Assembly: GCA_008802785.1 (NCBI GenBank)
Contig: VUYT01000008.1
Span: forward strand, 310,001 to 374,000
Direction: 5' to 3'
Length of the DNA: 64,000 nt
DNA from: Symmetrospora coprosmae
Taxonomy: Eukaryota; Basidiomycota; Cystobasidiomycetes; Symmetrosporaceae
Below the pieces are notes generated by a model. The model searched no databases and was not told the DNA's origin. It saw only the letters and a list, made by a program, of their open reading frames with translations. A program made the translations under genes and the position numbers. Below, piece after piece: positions 35,584-46,593 of the stretch (positions are counted from its first letter, which is position 1; each line of letters opens with the position of its first letter).

Positions 35584-36106
35584 CTTGGCTGATGGCTGCT
35601 ATGTGGATACTGCTGCTGCTGTAGAGGATGTGCGTTCTTGAGGGGACGAAGATGCTCACGCAGGCAGGCAGCGCCATCCTCCACTGCGTGCCCGAAATTC
35701 GGAAATCTGGCAGAAACCACGCTCTCGCCCAGAATTTCTGCCAGCCACGCTCAGGCCTGACCTCAACTGCGGCGGAGAGAAGCGAGCAACTTCGTCAAAG
35801 CGCCTTGCTTTCAAGCTCGAAGAATACATACAGGCACAGTCTGTCTATTCCGACGAGAGGGCTTCCTATACAGTTCCAGCACTGCAACTGCTACTTCCGT
35901 CATCAACATCGTTTCGTGTAAGCAGAACAGACAGTTCACAGGTGGGACAAATGAGAGAGAGAGGGATGAAGACGACGAGGTTATCGACAAGGGTAGGGTA
36001 GGGGTGTCAATCATGGGGAGAGCAGGCTCCCCTTGCTGCTGCGTGGTATATTATGCGAGGATTTGACGTCGACGTCTAGGCCGGGAGGAGCGACCATCGC
36101 GTTCGC
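35584..36106. promoter_or_regulatory. Promoter of ATP15 and 3' flank of the secreted repeat protein gene
   Basis: 523 bp; relatively AT-rich at 35880-36060 for this window. No gene or RNA can be supported. Confidence 0.35.
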
Positions 36107-37750
36107 TTAGAGGACCTGCGGGTGATGCACGAGGTTGTCAGTAAGCGATCCTGGACCTCGTACGGACAGAGACTGGGCGACTCACCCTGACTCCACCAAG
36201 CACATTGCCGAGCAGGTTGTTCGTGGCTCCGGCTGGCTTGTCCTCGTCACTCGTAAGCTTGACGCAGACGCCGAGGCTGTGTGAATAAATAGGAGGTTGC
36301 AATTAGTAGCTGAAGCAGTCAGTGAAAGCATCAGGATGGTGCGACTCACGCATCGAGAGTCGTGCCTTCTGAACAGGGCTTGTTGACCTTGACCTCGGCG
36401 TCGAGGCCAGTGTCGAGCACCTCGGTGTCACCGACCTTGAGAGTGTCATCCGTGCTGACCTTGACATCAGCCTGGCCCTTCTTGAGGTCAACATCGGCCT
36501 TGACCGAGTTCTAGATGTGCGTGCGCAGTCAGCAACAGCGAGAAGCCAGGCCAAACGGGCAGCATGGACAATGACGGGCTGCTCACCTTGGTGGTCACCT
36601 CCGCAACGCCATCAACGCCGATCTTGGCATCCGCCTTTGCGTCAGCGTGGACCTTGCCCTCCTTCAGGTCGACCGTGGCGTCGGCCTTGACGTCCGCCTC
36701 TGCATGCACCGGTCCCACGTCGACCTTTGCGGCAATGCAGGCCTTGACCCGGATCTTGTCCTCGCCGGTGTAGGTGTAGACGCCATTCTTGCAGTCCTTG
36801 CCATTGTTCGTCTCGTCGCGCCACTGTTCCTCTGGCTGCTCAGGCTGCTCCGGCTTCCAGTCGTTGTTATCGGTGCTGGGCTCGGGCTGCCAGTTGTTCA
36901 CCTCCGGCTTGGGCTGTGGCGACCAGTTCTGAGCACCCTCGCTCCACGTCGGAGCGGGCGCAGGGGTCTCTTCGCGATCCTGTGCAGGCTTGGTGTGCGT
37001 CTTGATTGCATTGAATGGCTGGAAGACCTGATCGGGCCGGCACTCCTGCAGACGCGACAAGCGAATGGTTGAGCCCTACAGCCAAGATGACGGACAAGCT
37101 GGCAGCGAGCCGCAGCTCACCTGCAGCTTCTTCTCGAGCTCTCTGATCTTGCGCTCGGTCTCCCTCAGCTTATCAGAGCAGGAATGCGAGCCGTGCTGAC
37201 GGTGCCATGACTTGAAGTGCGCGGAGCATCGCCTGTGCTCCTCCTTGCTCCAGTCATCGTTGCTGAGATGCTGGCGGTGCTTCCTGCCGCGGCCCTTCTT
37301 GTCGCAACGCTTGGTAGGGACGCCATCGATCTGTAAGCGGAGATGCGCTCGTCAGATTGATGCATTGGGCCCGTCTCGTAGTTGGGAGGGATGGCTCACC
37401 ACGACATCAACGCAGGCCTCGATGAGATCTCCGACGCGGACGACACCACCTAGGTTGAGCAGCTCGCCATCCTCGAGAATCTTGAGCGAGCCTTTGACGT
37501 CGAGAAGGCCGTCGTTGTCGTCATCGGGCAGGATCCTGAGCGATTCGAGGACAGCTCCGGTAGTCCTGTCCGAGCCGAAGCGAGACTGCGAGGAGGGCAG
37601 GGATACATCTCGTCAGCCATCATCGACATACGACGTGCAGACAGAGCCACGCACAGGAAGGATGTTGTCCAGCACGCTGCCAAAGACGGGTGCAGCGCCA
37701 GCCAGACCCATGGCAGCGCCCGAGAAGATGAAAAGCGAAGACGAGCGCAT
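36107..37750 (-). CDS. Secreted protein with Lys-Ala-Asp repeats (403 aa)
   Basis: Exons 37750-37655, 37585-37400, 37330-37121, 37045-36587, 36510-36350, 36276-36186 and 36115-36107 (the last codes only Val-Leu-stop). The signal peptide is MRSSSLFIFSGAAMGLAGAAP. It is followed by an acidic segment (LPDDDNDGLLDVKG), a basic Cys/His-rich block (KRCDKKGRGRKHRQH, HSCSDK), a short coiled coil (RETERKIRELEKKLQ), a Pro/Gln/Trp-rich linker, and a run of related units (EADVKADATVDLKEG, ADAKADAKIGVDG, VKADVDLKKGQADVK). The units suggest a beta-repeat or extended structure. No known family. Extracellular location is inferred from the signal peptide. Confidence 0.75.
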
Positions 37751-38424
37751 CGTTGCGAGATGGATGAGTCTTGTGCAATAGAGTCAAGGACGCAAGGACG
37801 CCCTAGATGTCGTTGCTGGCCGAAAGTAGGTGTCGCTGTAAGCAAGTATATGTGTAGGTCAAAAGAGTGTGGTTGGAGAAGCGACGAAAGAGGGAGAAAA
37901 GAACTGCGCTAGTAATTCAGCTGAGATGGAGCTCAGGAGAAGTGATCAAGGTGGAAGAGGGGCCAGAGGAGAGCGTTTGAAGCGATGTGGATGGGAAGGA
38001 GAGAAGAAGGATGGGCAGGAGGAGACGGCTGTCTTTGAAGGGGAAGTCAGGGAGAGCGTCCCCCTTGTTGTGTGCGCCGAGGGAGACTGGGCAGTTGCGG
38101 CATGCGATGCCATGCTCAGTCTGAGCACGTCCCCTGGCTGGCCGGCACCTGGGAATGTCGGTCCGAGAATGCCCAAATTCTCGACCCAGCGCTGAGCTTG
38201 CCCCTGGCCGAGTGGCAAACACGACAATTGAATCGCACTGCACCACCTCACAATCAACAGTCCCTTGGCGTGCGAGATCTGTTCGTGAGACGGTCGCCTG
38301 CCTTCTCGAGCTGCTTGCAAGCGGGCTTCTGTAGGCGGCGCAGTAGAACGAACCGATCTCTGTCTAGCCAGGCAGACGTGTACTCACTCGTGCATTAGAA
38401 GATGCGGAAAGCCTCGATAGCGCT
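37751..38424. promoter_or_regulatory. Promoter of the secreted repeat protein gene and 3' flank of the ALKBH7-like gene
   Basis: 674 bp between two minus-strand genes. A minus-strand open frame (37946-38320) lies here but would need an unlikely extra exon junction, so it is not called. Nothing else is seen. Confidence 0.3.
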
Positions 38425-39700
38425 TTACTTGACACGGTCCTGCATGATAGGTCGCATGCCAGATCAGTCTCGCTGCAGCGGCGTTGCAGAGGGCAAAATG
38501 GCTGCTGCCCGGCTCAAGAAGACGCTTACCCTAATCATGACACTGAGTCTTTGCCCTCGCTTCTCCTCTCCTCCGTCTGTCGCAGGGAGAGGTATCGCAT
38601 GCTTCCAATCGTACCGGACAGTCCCGCTGGGGATGCGCCGGAAAAGCAAGGTCCGCGAAGATCGGTTGGTCACGACTGCGCAAGCTCCGCATCGGCAGCA
38701 CGTCATGTGTCGTAGCCAGACTTACCTCTGCATGTATGCGCACCCTGGAGGCAAGCGCACGCGTATCTCGTCGCCACCTCTCTCCGGATGTGTCAGGACC
38801 AGCTCTCGTTCCGCTCCCAAGCAGACTCCGAGAATCCGCCCGGCGCTGGCCTCGATGTTGTCGATGTGCGGCAGAATGTAGCCCGTGCTTGATAGCTGGA
38901 GCAGGTGCGTCAGGAGGTGCGATGGTGGCGTTGTTGCCGGGGCATCTCGCGGGGCTGTAGACTTCTGAGCCTCTGATGCACTCGTTTCCTCGTTCTGCGG
39001 CAGCCTGGGGAGCAACGCGTAGATCTTGGCGAGAATCGCGGCTAGCGCCTCGTTGAGCTCGTTTTCGAGGAAGACCGGCCATGTGCTGAGGGTGGACTCG
39101 CGGTACGAGGAGATGACTGAAAGGATGGAGGAGCAGAAGGCGTCAGTCAGCTCCGACCCTCAACATACGAGCATCGCTCGAGCACAGGCACCGTACCGCC
39201 ATCGAAATGTCGATCTTGCCATTCGTACACGTTGTCCGGCGCGAAGCCTATCAGTCTCGCGGATTTGAACGAATTAGCTCGTTCCGCACGCAGCATAAAG
39301 CAGCTCCGGTACCAGATGTAACAAGCGCACCTACGAGTTCCCCCTGCAGTTTCTCGCGCTTGATCCATTCCCTCCGCCGCTTGCGCTCCTCTCTCCCTCC
39401 AACAGTCGCATCGAGCTTCTTGAGTGCAGCGCCCAGCAAGACGCGCTGCTCCTGCTCATCGAGGAAGTTGGGCCAGATCTGGAGCTCGTCCGCGTCGGCA
39501 GACTTGAGGCGCTCAAGGGTGGCAGGATTGCTAGCGGAGATGTAGCCATTGTCGGGCGGCGAAGCGAGATTTAGTCTGCTTGCAGCCTGAGGAGCCGGAG
39601 AGCCTGGAGAGGCCGAGGGGGACGAGCGAATAACAGATATCGAAAGTCCCCGTTCTGCATGCCGTGGTTTCTTGGGTATGGTAGCAGGTCTGCATCGCAT
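38425..39700 (-). CDS. ALKBH7-like 2-oxoglutarate/Fe(II) dioxygenase (about 307 aa)
   Basis: Exons 39700-39331, 39247-39197, 39116-38726, 38626-38530 and 38439-38425. AlkB-type landmarks: ELQIWPNFLDEQEQRVLL, the iron-binding H-x-D in ILPHIDNIEASAGRILG, RVRLPPGCAYM, then the distal His and the 2-oxoglutarate Arg in VRYDWKHAIPLP and GQRLSVMIRD. The protein ends at once (DRVK-stop), as in ALKBH7. ALKBH7 proteins are mitochondrial and act on proteins or RNA rather than repairing DNA. The frame stays open upstream to 39913, with several possible Met starts; 39700 is chosen because it precedes a basic presequence-like segment. The start is uncertain. Confidence 0.82.
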
Positions 39701-40019
39701 CGGGCGCGATCGCGACCCTCTGCATGACATGCCCCCGATACTGCGAACGATCGCCGAAGCAGGAGCCTGGCTGGCTGTCTGCCGCAACAAAGGTATCCGG
39801 ACTGCCTTGCGTGAGGAAACGATGCGCAGACTCATGACTGCAGATTGTAATGCAATGCGGATTCGGACGGAGCGGGAGAAAGCGGTCGGAACATGGTACA
39901 GTGAGGTTGCCATGAGCCATCGGAACTCGCCCGCTCAGGGTTCCCGCTCGACGAGCAGCTTGCATGGTGACACAAGACTCGCAGCTACGCGTACATGGGT
40001 CGGAGTGCAATAATCAGTG

Positions 40020-41726
40020 CTACCGCCTGGAGGAGCCGCGGTCTCTGTCGCGATCATCGTCCATCCGACCGTCTCGTCGTTCCTTGCTCCTACTTCTGCT
40101 CCGCTCCCTGCGTCTGCTGTTGCTCTCCCTGTCGCGGTCGCCGTCTCTAACACTCCTTCGACGATCCGAAGCGCGGTCATCTTCCCTTCGCTCCTTAGCG
40201 CCATCCGCTCTGCCGCTCCTTTCGGATCCGCGCTCGCGATCACCGTGGCCATCCCGCCCTCTCTCGCGCTCGCGTTCGCGTTCGCGCTCCCGCTCCCTCT
40301 CCTTCCGCCGTCTTCGCCGCCTTTCTCTCTCCTCGTCGCTCTCGTCTGAATAATCATCGCGTCTGCTCTTGCGGCTGCTCCTCCGGTCATCATCCCTGTC
40401 CCTGCCACTGTCATCCCCTCGCCTGCGGTCGTCGCGGTCCCTTCCGCTTTCGCGCGGTCGACGACGTCCGCCTTCATCGTCCTCGTCTGCATGCCGCCCG
40501 TTCCGTCGCGAGGACGAGCCACCCTCGCCGTCCTCTAGCCTGAGCCGGTCCGCTGGTGCGCCGAGAGCTTTGTCAGCGGGTGCCGGGCTATTCGCGCCGC
40601 TCCCGCTCGCGCTTCCCCCGCCGCGCTCGACACGCTGCAGCGGGACAAAGCGCATGGCGTCCCTCCTGCTCGTGCCTTTATCCGCCTCTTTGACGTATTC
40701 CTTCCCAAACGTCTCCTCGCGGCTCTTGGCCCCAATGCCCAGCAGCGCCGTCCGGGGCTTTGGGACGTGCGCCTCGACTTTTGCGCGCGGCTTGCGCCCG
40801 CTCGCCTGTGCAGCCGCGCCCATGCCGCGCAGGAGGGCCATCCCAAAGTCCTCGATGGGGACACGCGCGTAGTCGTCCAGCGTGGGCGTGTCGGGGCGTG
40901 TGGCAACGTCAATGGCGTACGCGTCGTCCTCTGTGATCTGGCGCTCCGCCTCCATGGGTATGACATCCACCTTGGATCTTGGCCCGTCGACGACAGCTCC
41001 CCCGAGGAGCTCCTGCAGAGCCAGGGCGTTCGCATCGAGGGCTGGCGAGTGCTGCTCGCCGTTCCCGACTGGCGTGTCCGCTCTCGAGTCAATCTGCATG
41101 CTCCCTGACGTGTCCGCGGTGGGCGTCGTGTCTCTCCCGTTGGTCGCTGCCATCTTCAGCCCACCCTGGACGACTTTGTCGCCTGTCCGCTGGACGTTGC
41201 TTGAGCTCTCGAGGAACGCACGCTCTTCTGCCGTGAGCTCCTTGCGCTTCCTTCCTTGGCTGTCCGTCTCTGTGATCATGCCATTACTGTTGGGGATGAA
41301 CTGGCGGCGCCCGGCTTTTTTCGCCCGGAGCTCGATGGCGGCTTTCCGAAAGTCGGTGTTTGCCTGGGCCGCAATCACCAGAGGTGCGGCTCGCTTTGGC
41401 GCAGATGTGGATCTGCGTGATGACTGACAACGGTCAGTCAAGAGCTGGTTGTGGGCCGACTCGGCGACAGAAGCTCGCACGCACCGGATCCCTCGCTCGT
41501 CGATGCCAGAGATGGCCTCGTCTCCACGGCGCTTGCTAGTGCCTTGCCGCCGGTCGAAGGCATCGTCCGAGTCCGAGTCGTCTGAATCGTCAGTTTCATC
41601 CCTACGAGAGCTACGGTGTTGTGGCGGTTGCTGTTGTCGCGGTCGTGCGTCGTGCTGACTCGACGAGCTGGCGCTGCCGCTGCCACCTGCAGAGGGCGCG
41701 ACGATGCGGAAGGAGACGCCTGACAT
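40020..41726 (-). CDS. SPP2: Pre-mRNA splicing factor SPP2/GPKOW family
   Basis: The start at 41726 gives MSGVSFRIVAPSAGGSGS. The family's core is VPIEDFGMALLRGMG (the Prp2-binding G-patch-like segment), preceded by an ELTAEERAFL block and followed by PRTALLGIGAK. Spp2 recruits and activates the DEAH helicase Prp2 for spliceosome activation. The C-terminal third is an Arg/Asp/Glu/Ser-rich low-complexity tail (RDRD, RERE runs) encoded by a purine-rich simple repeat. A 57-nt segment (41480-41424) has intron ends and a CTGAC branch motif but contains no stop and keeps frame, so the protein is 549 aa if spliced or 568 aa if retained. Divergent from PMT2. Confidence 0.88.
   Translation of the reverse strand: MSGVSFRIVAPSAGGSGSASSSSQHDARPRQQQPPQHRSSRRDETDDSDDSDSDDAFDRRQGTSKRRGDEAISGIDERGIRCVRASVAESAHNQLLTDRCQSSRRSTSAPKRAAPLVIAAQANTDFRKAAIELRAKKAGRRQFIPNSNGMITETDSQGRKRKELTAEERAFLESSSNVQRTGDKVVQGGLKMAATNGRDTTPTADTSGSMQIDSRADTPVGNGEQHSPALDANALALQELLGGAVVDGPRSKVDVIPMEAERQITEDDAYAIDVATRPDTPTLDDYARVPIEDFGMALLRGMGAAAQASGRKPRAKVEAHVPKPRTALLGIGAKSREETFGKEYVKEADKGTSRRDAMRFVPLQRVERGGGSASGSGANSPAPADKALGAPADRLRLEDGEGGSSSRRNGRHADEDDEGGRRRPRESGRDRDDRRRGDDSGRDRDDDRRSSRKSRRDDYSDESDEERERRRRRRKERERERERERERERGRDGHGDRERGSERSGRADGAKERREDDRASDRRRSVRDGDRDRESNSRRRERSRSRSKERRDGRMDDDRDRDRGSSRR
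40240..40330. repeat. Simple repeat encoding an Arg-Glu run in SPP2
   Basis: Short pyrimidine-rich tandem units (cgctcg/cgttcg) on the plus strand, read on the minus strand as alternating Arg-Glu codons. Prone to length change; lies inside coding sequence. Confidence 0.6.
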
Positions 41727-42356
41727 GGCGACGCAGCGGGTATTGCTGTGGGTGCGCAGGCGTTCCGATACTGTGTGGCAGCTGACTGTCTGTCGGCGAG
41801 CTTTTTTAGGGAGCCGGCTGTTGAGCGTCCCCGTCGATCTCACTGAAGAGCTGGGGTCAGGCGGCAGCACTATGCAGTGAGAAGTGAGAAGTGAGCAAGA
41901 CGATAGGGTAAGGCGGCCGACCTCGTGCTCCTCTGATGCTTTGGTGCTTGTACCGTAATGAGGGCGAAGAGCAAGCTGCGACGAGGCGTGCACGAGATTT
42001 CCTGGGGCGAGCGAGCGAGCCGCTTGACCGGTGGTGGTAACGATGAAAGGGCCGGCAGGCTCCTGAAGCAGGAGCGCCTCAGGAGGGACATCTTCCGTTA
42101 CTGTACATACTATCCATGGCATACAGGGTGTGCTGCTGTAGATTGTTGCATGCGGCTCTGACGGTGGCGAGGATTGCTCTTCTGTTCGTGTCGCGTGCCT
42201 GTGTGCCTGTGCGCGTCTCTCTCCGTCGCCCCTCTCCGCTCCCTCCGTCTTTGGCTGTGCACGGACCTCTCTTTCCCTATATCCAGAGTGCTCCAACAGT
42301 AGCAGCTGCAATGGGAATCCTCTCCCGTTGATTATACAGTCACTCAGAAGTCAAAC
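41727..42356. promoter_or_regulatory. Shared promoter region, SPP2 / PMT2
   Basis: 630 bp between two divergent starts. The SPP2 frame stays open into it, but without coding bias; no repeats or RNA genes. Confidence 0.4.
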
Positions 42357-45300
42357 ATGTCCCTGCGAGGCAGTTCAAGGAGTAGTCACGCCACCATCAA
42401 CGATTCACCCTCATCAAGCAGAGGCACAGGCGCAGGAGCAGGAGCAGCCGCAGTGAACGCCGCGCGCAGCATCGCAGACGACCTCCTCAGCGACGACACC
42501 GCATACATCAGACGCCCGCCCTCACCGGGCTTGCCGCTGCACAGGGACACGGCAATGAGCAACTTGGAGCTGCACGGGAGCGGAGCTGGCGCGCAGCAGC
42601 GTCGACGTGGAGGAGCAGGAGCAGGAGCAGGAGGAGCAGGCGCGTCGTCGGCGCCGTCGTCGAGGCCAGGCTCAGGCTCAGGCACGGATGGCAGCACTCG
42701 GGGGATGCGCGCATACGAAGGGCATGACGACAACGATGCCGACAACGACGACATGAATGAGAAGGACTACCTCATGGACAGGCCTGCACTGCCCGTGTCG
42801 AGCTCGGAAAAGGACAAGTGGAGCAAGCTCATCCCAGAAGATGTCGGGGGTGCTCGAAGACGCGCGGGAGGCGGACCAGGCTCGAGAAAGCAAGGGCTGG
42901 CTGGTCTGGTGGGTGCTGCGCCTTCTCATCTTTGTCTGCTGCTGCTCATCCCTTGCTCGCACTCATCATCTTCCCATCTTTCGCCGCCGTCCTGGCCGAC
43001 CGGACCCGACCTGACAACCCCGGCAACGTGTCTCTCTGCCTGCCCGCACCGCGACCCCAACCTCAGAAGGACATCTGGGCCAACAACCGCGACGTGATTG
43101 CCGTCCTCTTCTACACTGCCCTCTCCCTCTACACGCGGCTGCACCGCATCGGGCGCAGCAACACGGTCGTGTGGGACGAGGCCCATTTCGGCAAGTTCGG
43201 GTCATACTACCTGAACCAGACATTCTACTTTGACGTGCACCCTCCGCTCGGCAAGATGCTCGTCGGTCTGGCGGGCGCACTCAGCGGGTACAATGGCAGC
43301 TTCGACTTTCCGAGCGGCGCAGTCTACCCGGACCATGTGCCCTTTACGAGCATGCGCGTCATGCTCGCCTTGCCCGGGGTCGCCATGGTGCCTCTGGCCT
43401 GGGGAACGGCACAGGAGTTCGGGTTCAGCTACTACACGCGACATCTGGCTGCCTTGATGACGCTGTGTGGTGGGTCCCGCAAGACTGCCTCAACCGCGCA
43501 CGGCCCACCGGAGCTGATGCGCTTCCTTCCACATCGTGCTGTGTGCGTCTGAGCAGACATGGCCTGGCTCGTCATCTCGCGATTCATCCTCCTCGACTCG
43601 ATGCTCCTCTTCTTCACATTCACAACCGTCTACTTCCTCGCTTGCTTCCACAATCAGCAGCGATAGTGGGTCCCCGCTCGCTGATCGTACCGCCGATCCG
43701 TATCTGATGCCTTCCTGTTGCTGTAGTCCCTTCACCATCGACTGGTGGATCTGGCTCATCTTGACGGGAGTCAGCGTCGGCTGCGTGCTGAGGTGAGAGC
43801 TGGCGGACGGCCGAACTCGCCTGAAAATCTGCAGCTGACGCTACCGTACGTCCGCCCCGTCCTCGCAGCGTCAAGTGGATCGGCCTGTTCGTCACCTCCG
43901 TGGTCGGAGTATACACCGTCCAGGATCTGTGGGACAAGTTCGGAGATCTCAAGATGCCTTACGTGCGCTGAGCCACGTTCCGGATGCACGACAAGGTAGA
44001 AGTCGATCATGCTGATGTGTTCAGATGCTGCCTCTCTGCAGAAAATCTACATCCGCCACTGGATAGCGCGCGGCGTGTGCTTGATTGCGCTCCCGCTGTC
44101 GATCTACATGTTCTGCTTCAAGCTGCACTTCCTCATCCTTAATCGCTCCGGCCCGGGCGACTCGCAGATGTCGTCGCTCTTCCAGGCGCACCTGCGTGGC
44201 AATGACTTTGCCAACAACCCGCTTGGTGCGTGCGATTCCTCGCCAGCACTGACCGTCGACCGTCGAGACTGACCAGCGAATGCGTCCGGCCTGCTGTACC
44301 TGCAGAGGCTGCCTTTGGAAGCAAGGTCACACTCAAGAACATGGGCTACGGAGGTGGTCTGCTCCACTCGCACGTCCAGACGTACCCCGTCGGCTCGCAG
44401 CAGCAGCAGGTGACATGCTACCACTACAAGGACACGAATAACGACTGGATCATCACGCCGACGTGGGAGGATGCGCCGCTGGACTTTGCGACGGACCCGC
44501 TCAAGTACCTCAGGGACAACGACATTGTCCGCCTCGTGCACGCCACAACCGGCCGGAACCTGCACTCGCACGCGGTCGCGGCACCCGTAGCGAAGCAGAA
44601 CCACGAGGTCTCGTGCTACGGCAACGCAACGGTGGGCGACAGCAACGACTACTGGATCACCGAGATTGTCGACGACCTCGTGCGCGGCAGAAAGGGCGTC
44701 GAGACGGTCCACTCGCTCACGACGCGCATCAGGTTCAGGCACCTCAACCTGGGCTGCTATCTCCGTGCCGCGAACGAGGTCCTGCCGCAGTGGGGATTCA
44801 AGCAGGTCGAGGTCTCGTGCACAAAGGAGAACGACAAAAAGGACGAGCACACGTACTGGAACATTGAGTCGCACTGGAACGACAGGCGTGGGTGGCGCTG
44901 GCTTCGCAATACATGAAATACGCTGACTTTGCGTGTTGTCACCTCGACAGTCCCGCCTGGCGAAGTCAAGCTCTACCGCTCGCCCTTCCTGCGCGACTTC
45001 TGGCACCTCAACATCGCAATGATGACGTCCAACAACGCGCTGATTCCCGATCCAGATAAGGACGACATCATTGCTTCGCGCCCGTCTGACTGGCCTTTCC
45101 TGCACCTCGGCATGCGGATGAACGGCTGGCACGACACGAGCATCAAGTACTACCTGGTGCGATTCTCCCTTTGCCCGCCCTGTTCTGCGCTCTGTGGCTC
45201 GGAAGATGGAAGGCTGATATGCTCGAAACCGGCCTGTTTGCAGCTCGGACACCCGCTCCTGTGGTGGTTCTCGGCGCTATCCATTCCCGTCTTTGCGGGC

Positions 45301-45991
45301 GCTCTGCTGTGGTACCTGTGCCGATTCCAGCGGAAGTTCAATGACCTCACGCCAAAGGAGTGGGACCACTTCTGGTATCTCGGACAGATGACGTTCGGTG
45401 GATGGTGCTTCCACTATTGTGAGCTGCACCCTCGGCTGGCTTCGCGTGTGGGAGTGTGTTCCCTTGGGCTGACATGGAAGATTGGACAGTGCCATTTTAC
45501 GTGATGGGACGAGTGACATATCTGGTGAGTGGAGTGGAGATGGCAGGACGCCGTTGGTCAACCCCCTTTGCTGACAGGCTTCCCTCTGCTTGGTTCCCCA
45601 CCCGCTCGCTTCCGACAGCACCACTACGTGAGTCCGCTTCTCGTCCGTGGTGCCGCGGCACGACATAGCACTAACAATCTCTCCACACCTGTGCCGCAGC
45701 TCCCCTGCCTCATCTTCTCGATGCTCACTCTGGCCTTCATGCTAGACCACACGATCTTCAGCAACAGGACATTGCGCGAACGCACGAAAGCCATCGCATT
45801 CGGTGTGATAGCCTCGTCCATCGTCGGAGTCTGGGCGTGGTACCGCAACATAGCCTGGGGGATGGAGGGGCCCGTCAACGACGTAAGTGACAGAGCCACT
45901 CCTGCGCCGGCTTGCAGGGCAAGGGCTGACACTGCACGTCGTGCAGCAATGGGGCTTGAAGTGGAGGTCGAGCTGGAACGTGTACAATTAG
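42357..45991 (+). CDS. PMT2: Protein O-mannosyltransferase, PMT2 subfamily (N-terminal exon structure uncertain)
   Basis: Transfers mannose from dolichyl-phosphate-mannose to Ser/Thr in the ER membrane. Secure exons: from about 43067 to 43469, then 43557-43665, 43727-43792, 43869-43962, 44042-44225, 44306-44887, 44951-45156, 45244-45418, 45490-45524, a 9-nt exon 45619-45627, 45700-45882 and 45947-45991. Landmarks: VVWDEAHFGKFGSYYL (loop-1 catalytic Asp-Glu), YFDVHPPLGKMLVG, RFILLDSMLLFF, the MIR domain (GSKVTLKNMGYGGGLLHSHV, TGRNLHSHAVAAP) and many membrane helices. The exon CACCACTAC gives the conserved His-His-Tyr. The N-terminal part (42357-43066) changes frame twice; see findings. Confidence 0.9.
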
Positions 45992-46002
45992 GCAGCGCGT
46001 GC

Positions 46003-46365
46003 CTACCTGCCGCCAAAAGAGTTTTCGCCTGAGATCCGCTTGGGAGTTGGGATACCTGCGCGTATTACCATTTTTTTTTTTTGGGCTAACGCACCAAAGG
46101 GCCTCAGGGTGCGGGTAAGACTGCGTTCTGCCGATACTGATCAGCATCGTTACGCGAACAGGGCATCTCGCGTTTTCCTCCTCCATCTCGCGCATTTTGC
46201 GCCACCTTTCAAGCTACCTGTATCGCTGTGCTCGACGCCGACCATGACGCTGATGTGTGCACTCGCTGGACGGATCTCGCCATCTGCTCGCCGAAGGACA
46301 ATGGAAGGCAGGCGCCCAGAGATGCCAGCGCTGTCATCACCGGGTCGGTGAGGCGTGTCGGCCAT
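46003..46365 (-). CDS. Possible small protein, 66 aa, two exons
   Basis: Exons 46365-46218 and 46055-46003, joined across a 162-nt intron. The protein begins MADTPHRPGDDSAGISGR, continues with LPSIVLRRADGEIRP and ends IPTPKRISGENSFGGR. Codon bias is coding-like and the frame is kept across the junction. Against it: the donor is weak (gtagct), and the acceptor follows an A-rich tract rather than pyrimidines. The stop would lie 11 bp from the PMT2 stop, on the opposite strand. Function unknown. Confidence 0.4.
46069..46082. repeat. Poly-T tract (about 14 T)
   Basis: A run of about 14 T on the plus strand between two convergent genes. It may help 3'-end formation or be simple slippage. Confidence 0.6.
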
Positions 46366-46593
46366 CGCTCTTCGAAACTTTCACAACAATCGATGATTGA
46401 GCCGCACCAGATCAAGTCCAAGGACGGGAGGCGGGGCGATTAATACCAAGCTGCTGTTCTCCAACAACATCCGAAGGCGCTCTGCGAGAAGTTGGCATCG
46501 GCATGCTATGATGACAACAAGATTAGCTGGAGCCGCTCAGCCGTAGCAAAGACGGCGACTCCGCTACACTTCTAGATGAGCAGTCGGAAGAAG

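Noticed and set aside
37946-38320. Extra exon for the ALKBH7-like gene, or a separate minus-strand gene
   Set aside because: The dioxygenase ends cleanly at DRVK-stop (38425) as its family does, and no good junction leads into this frame.
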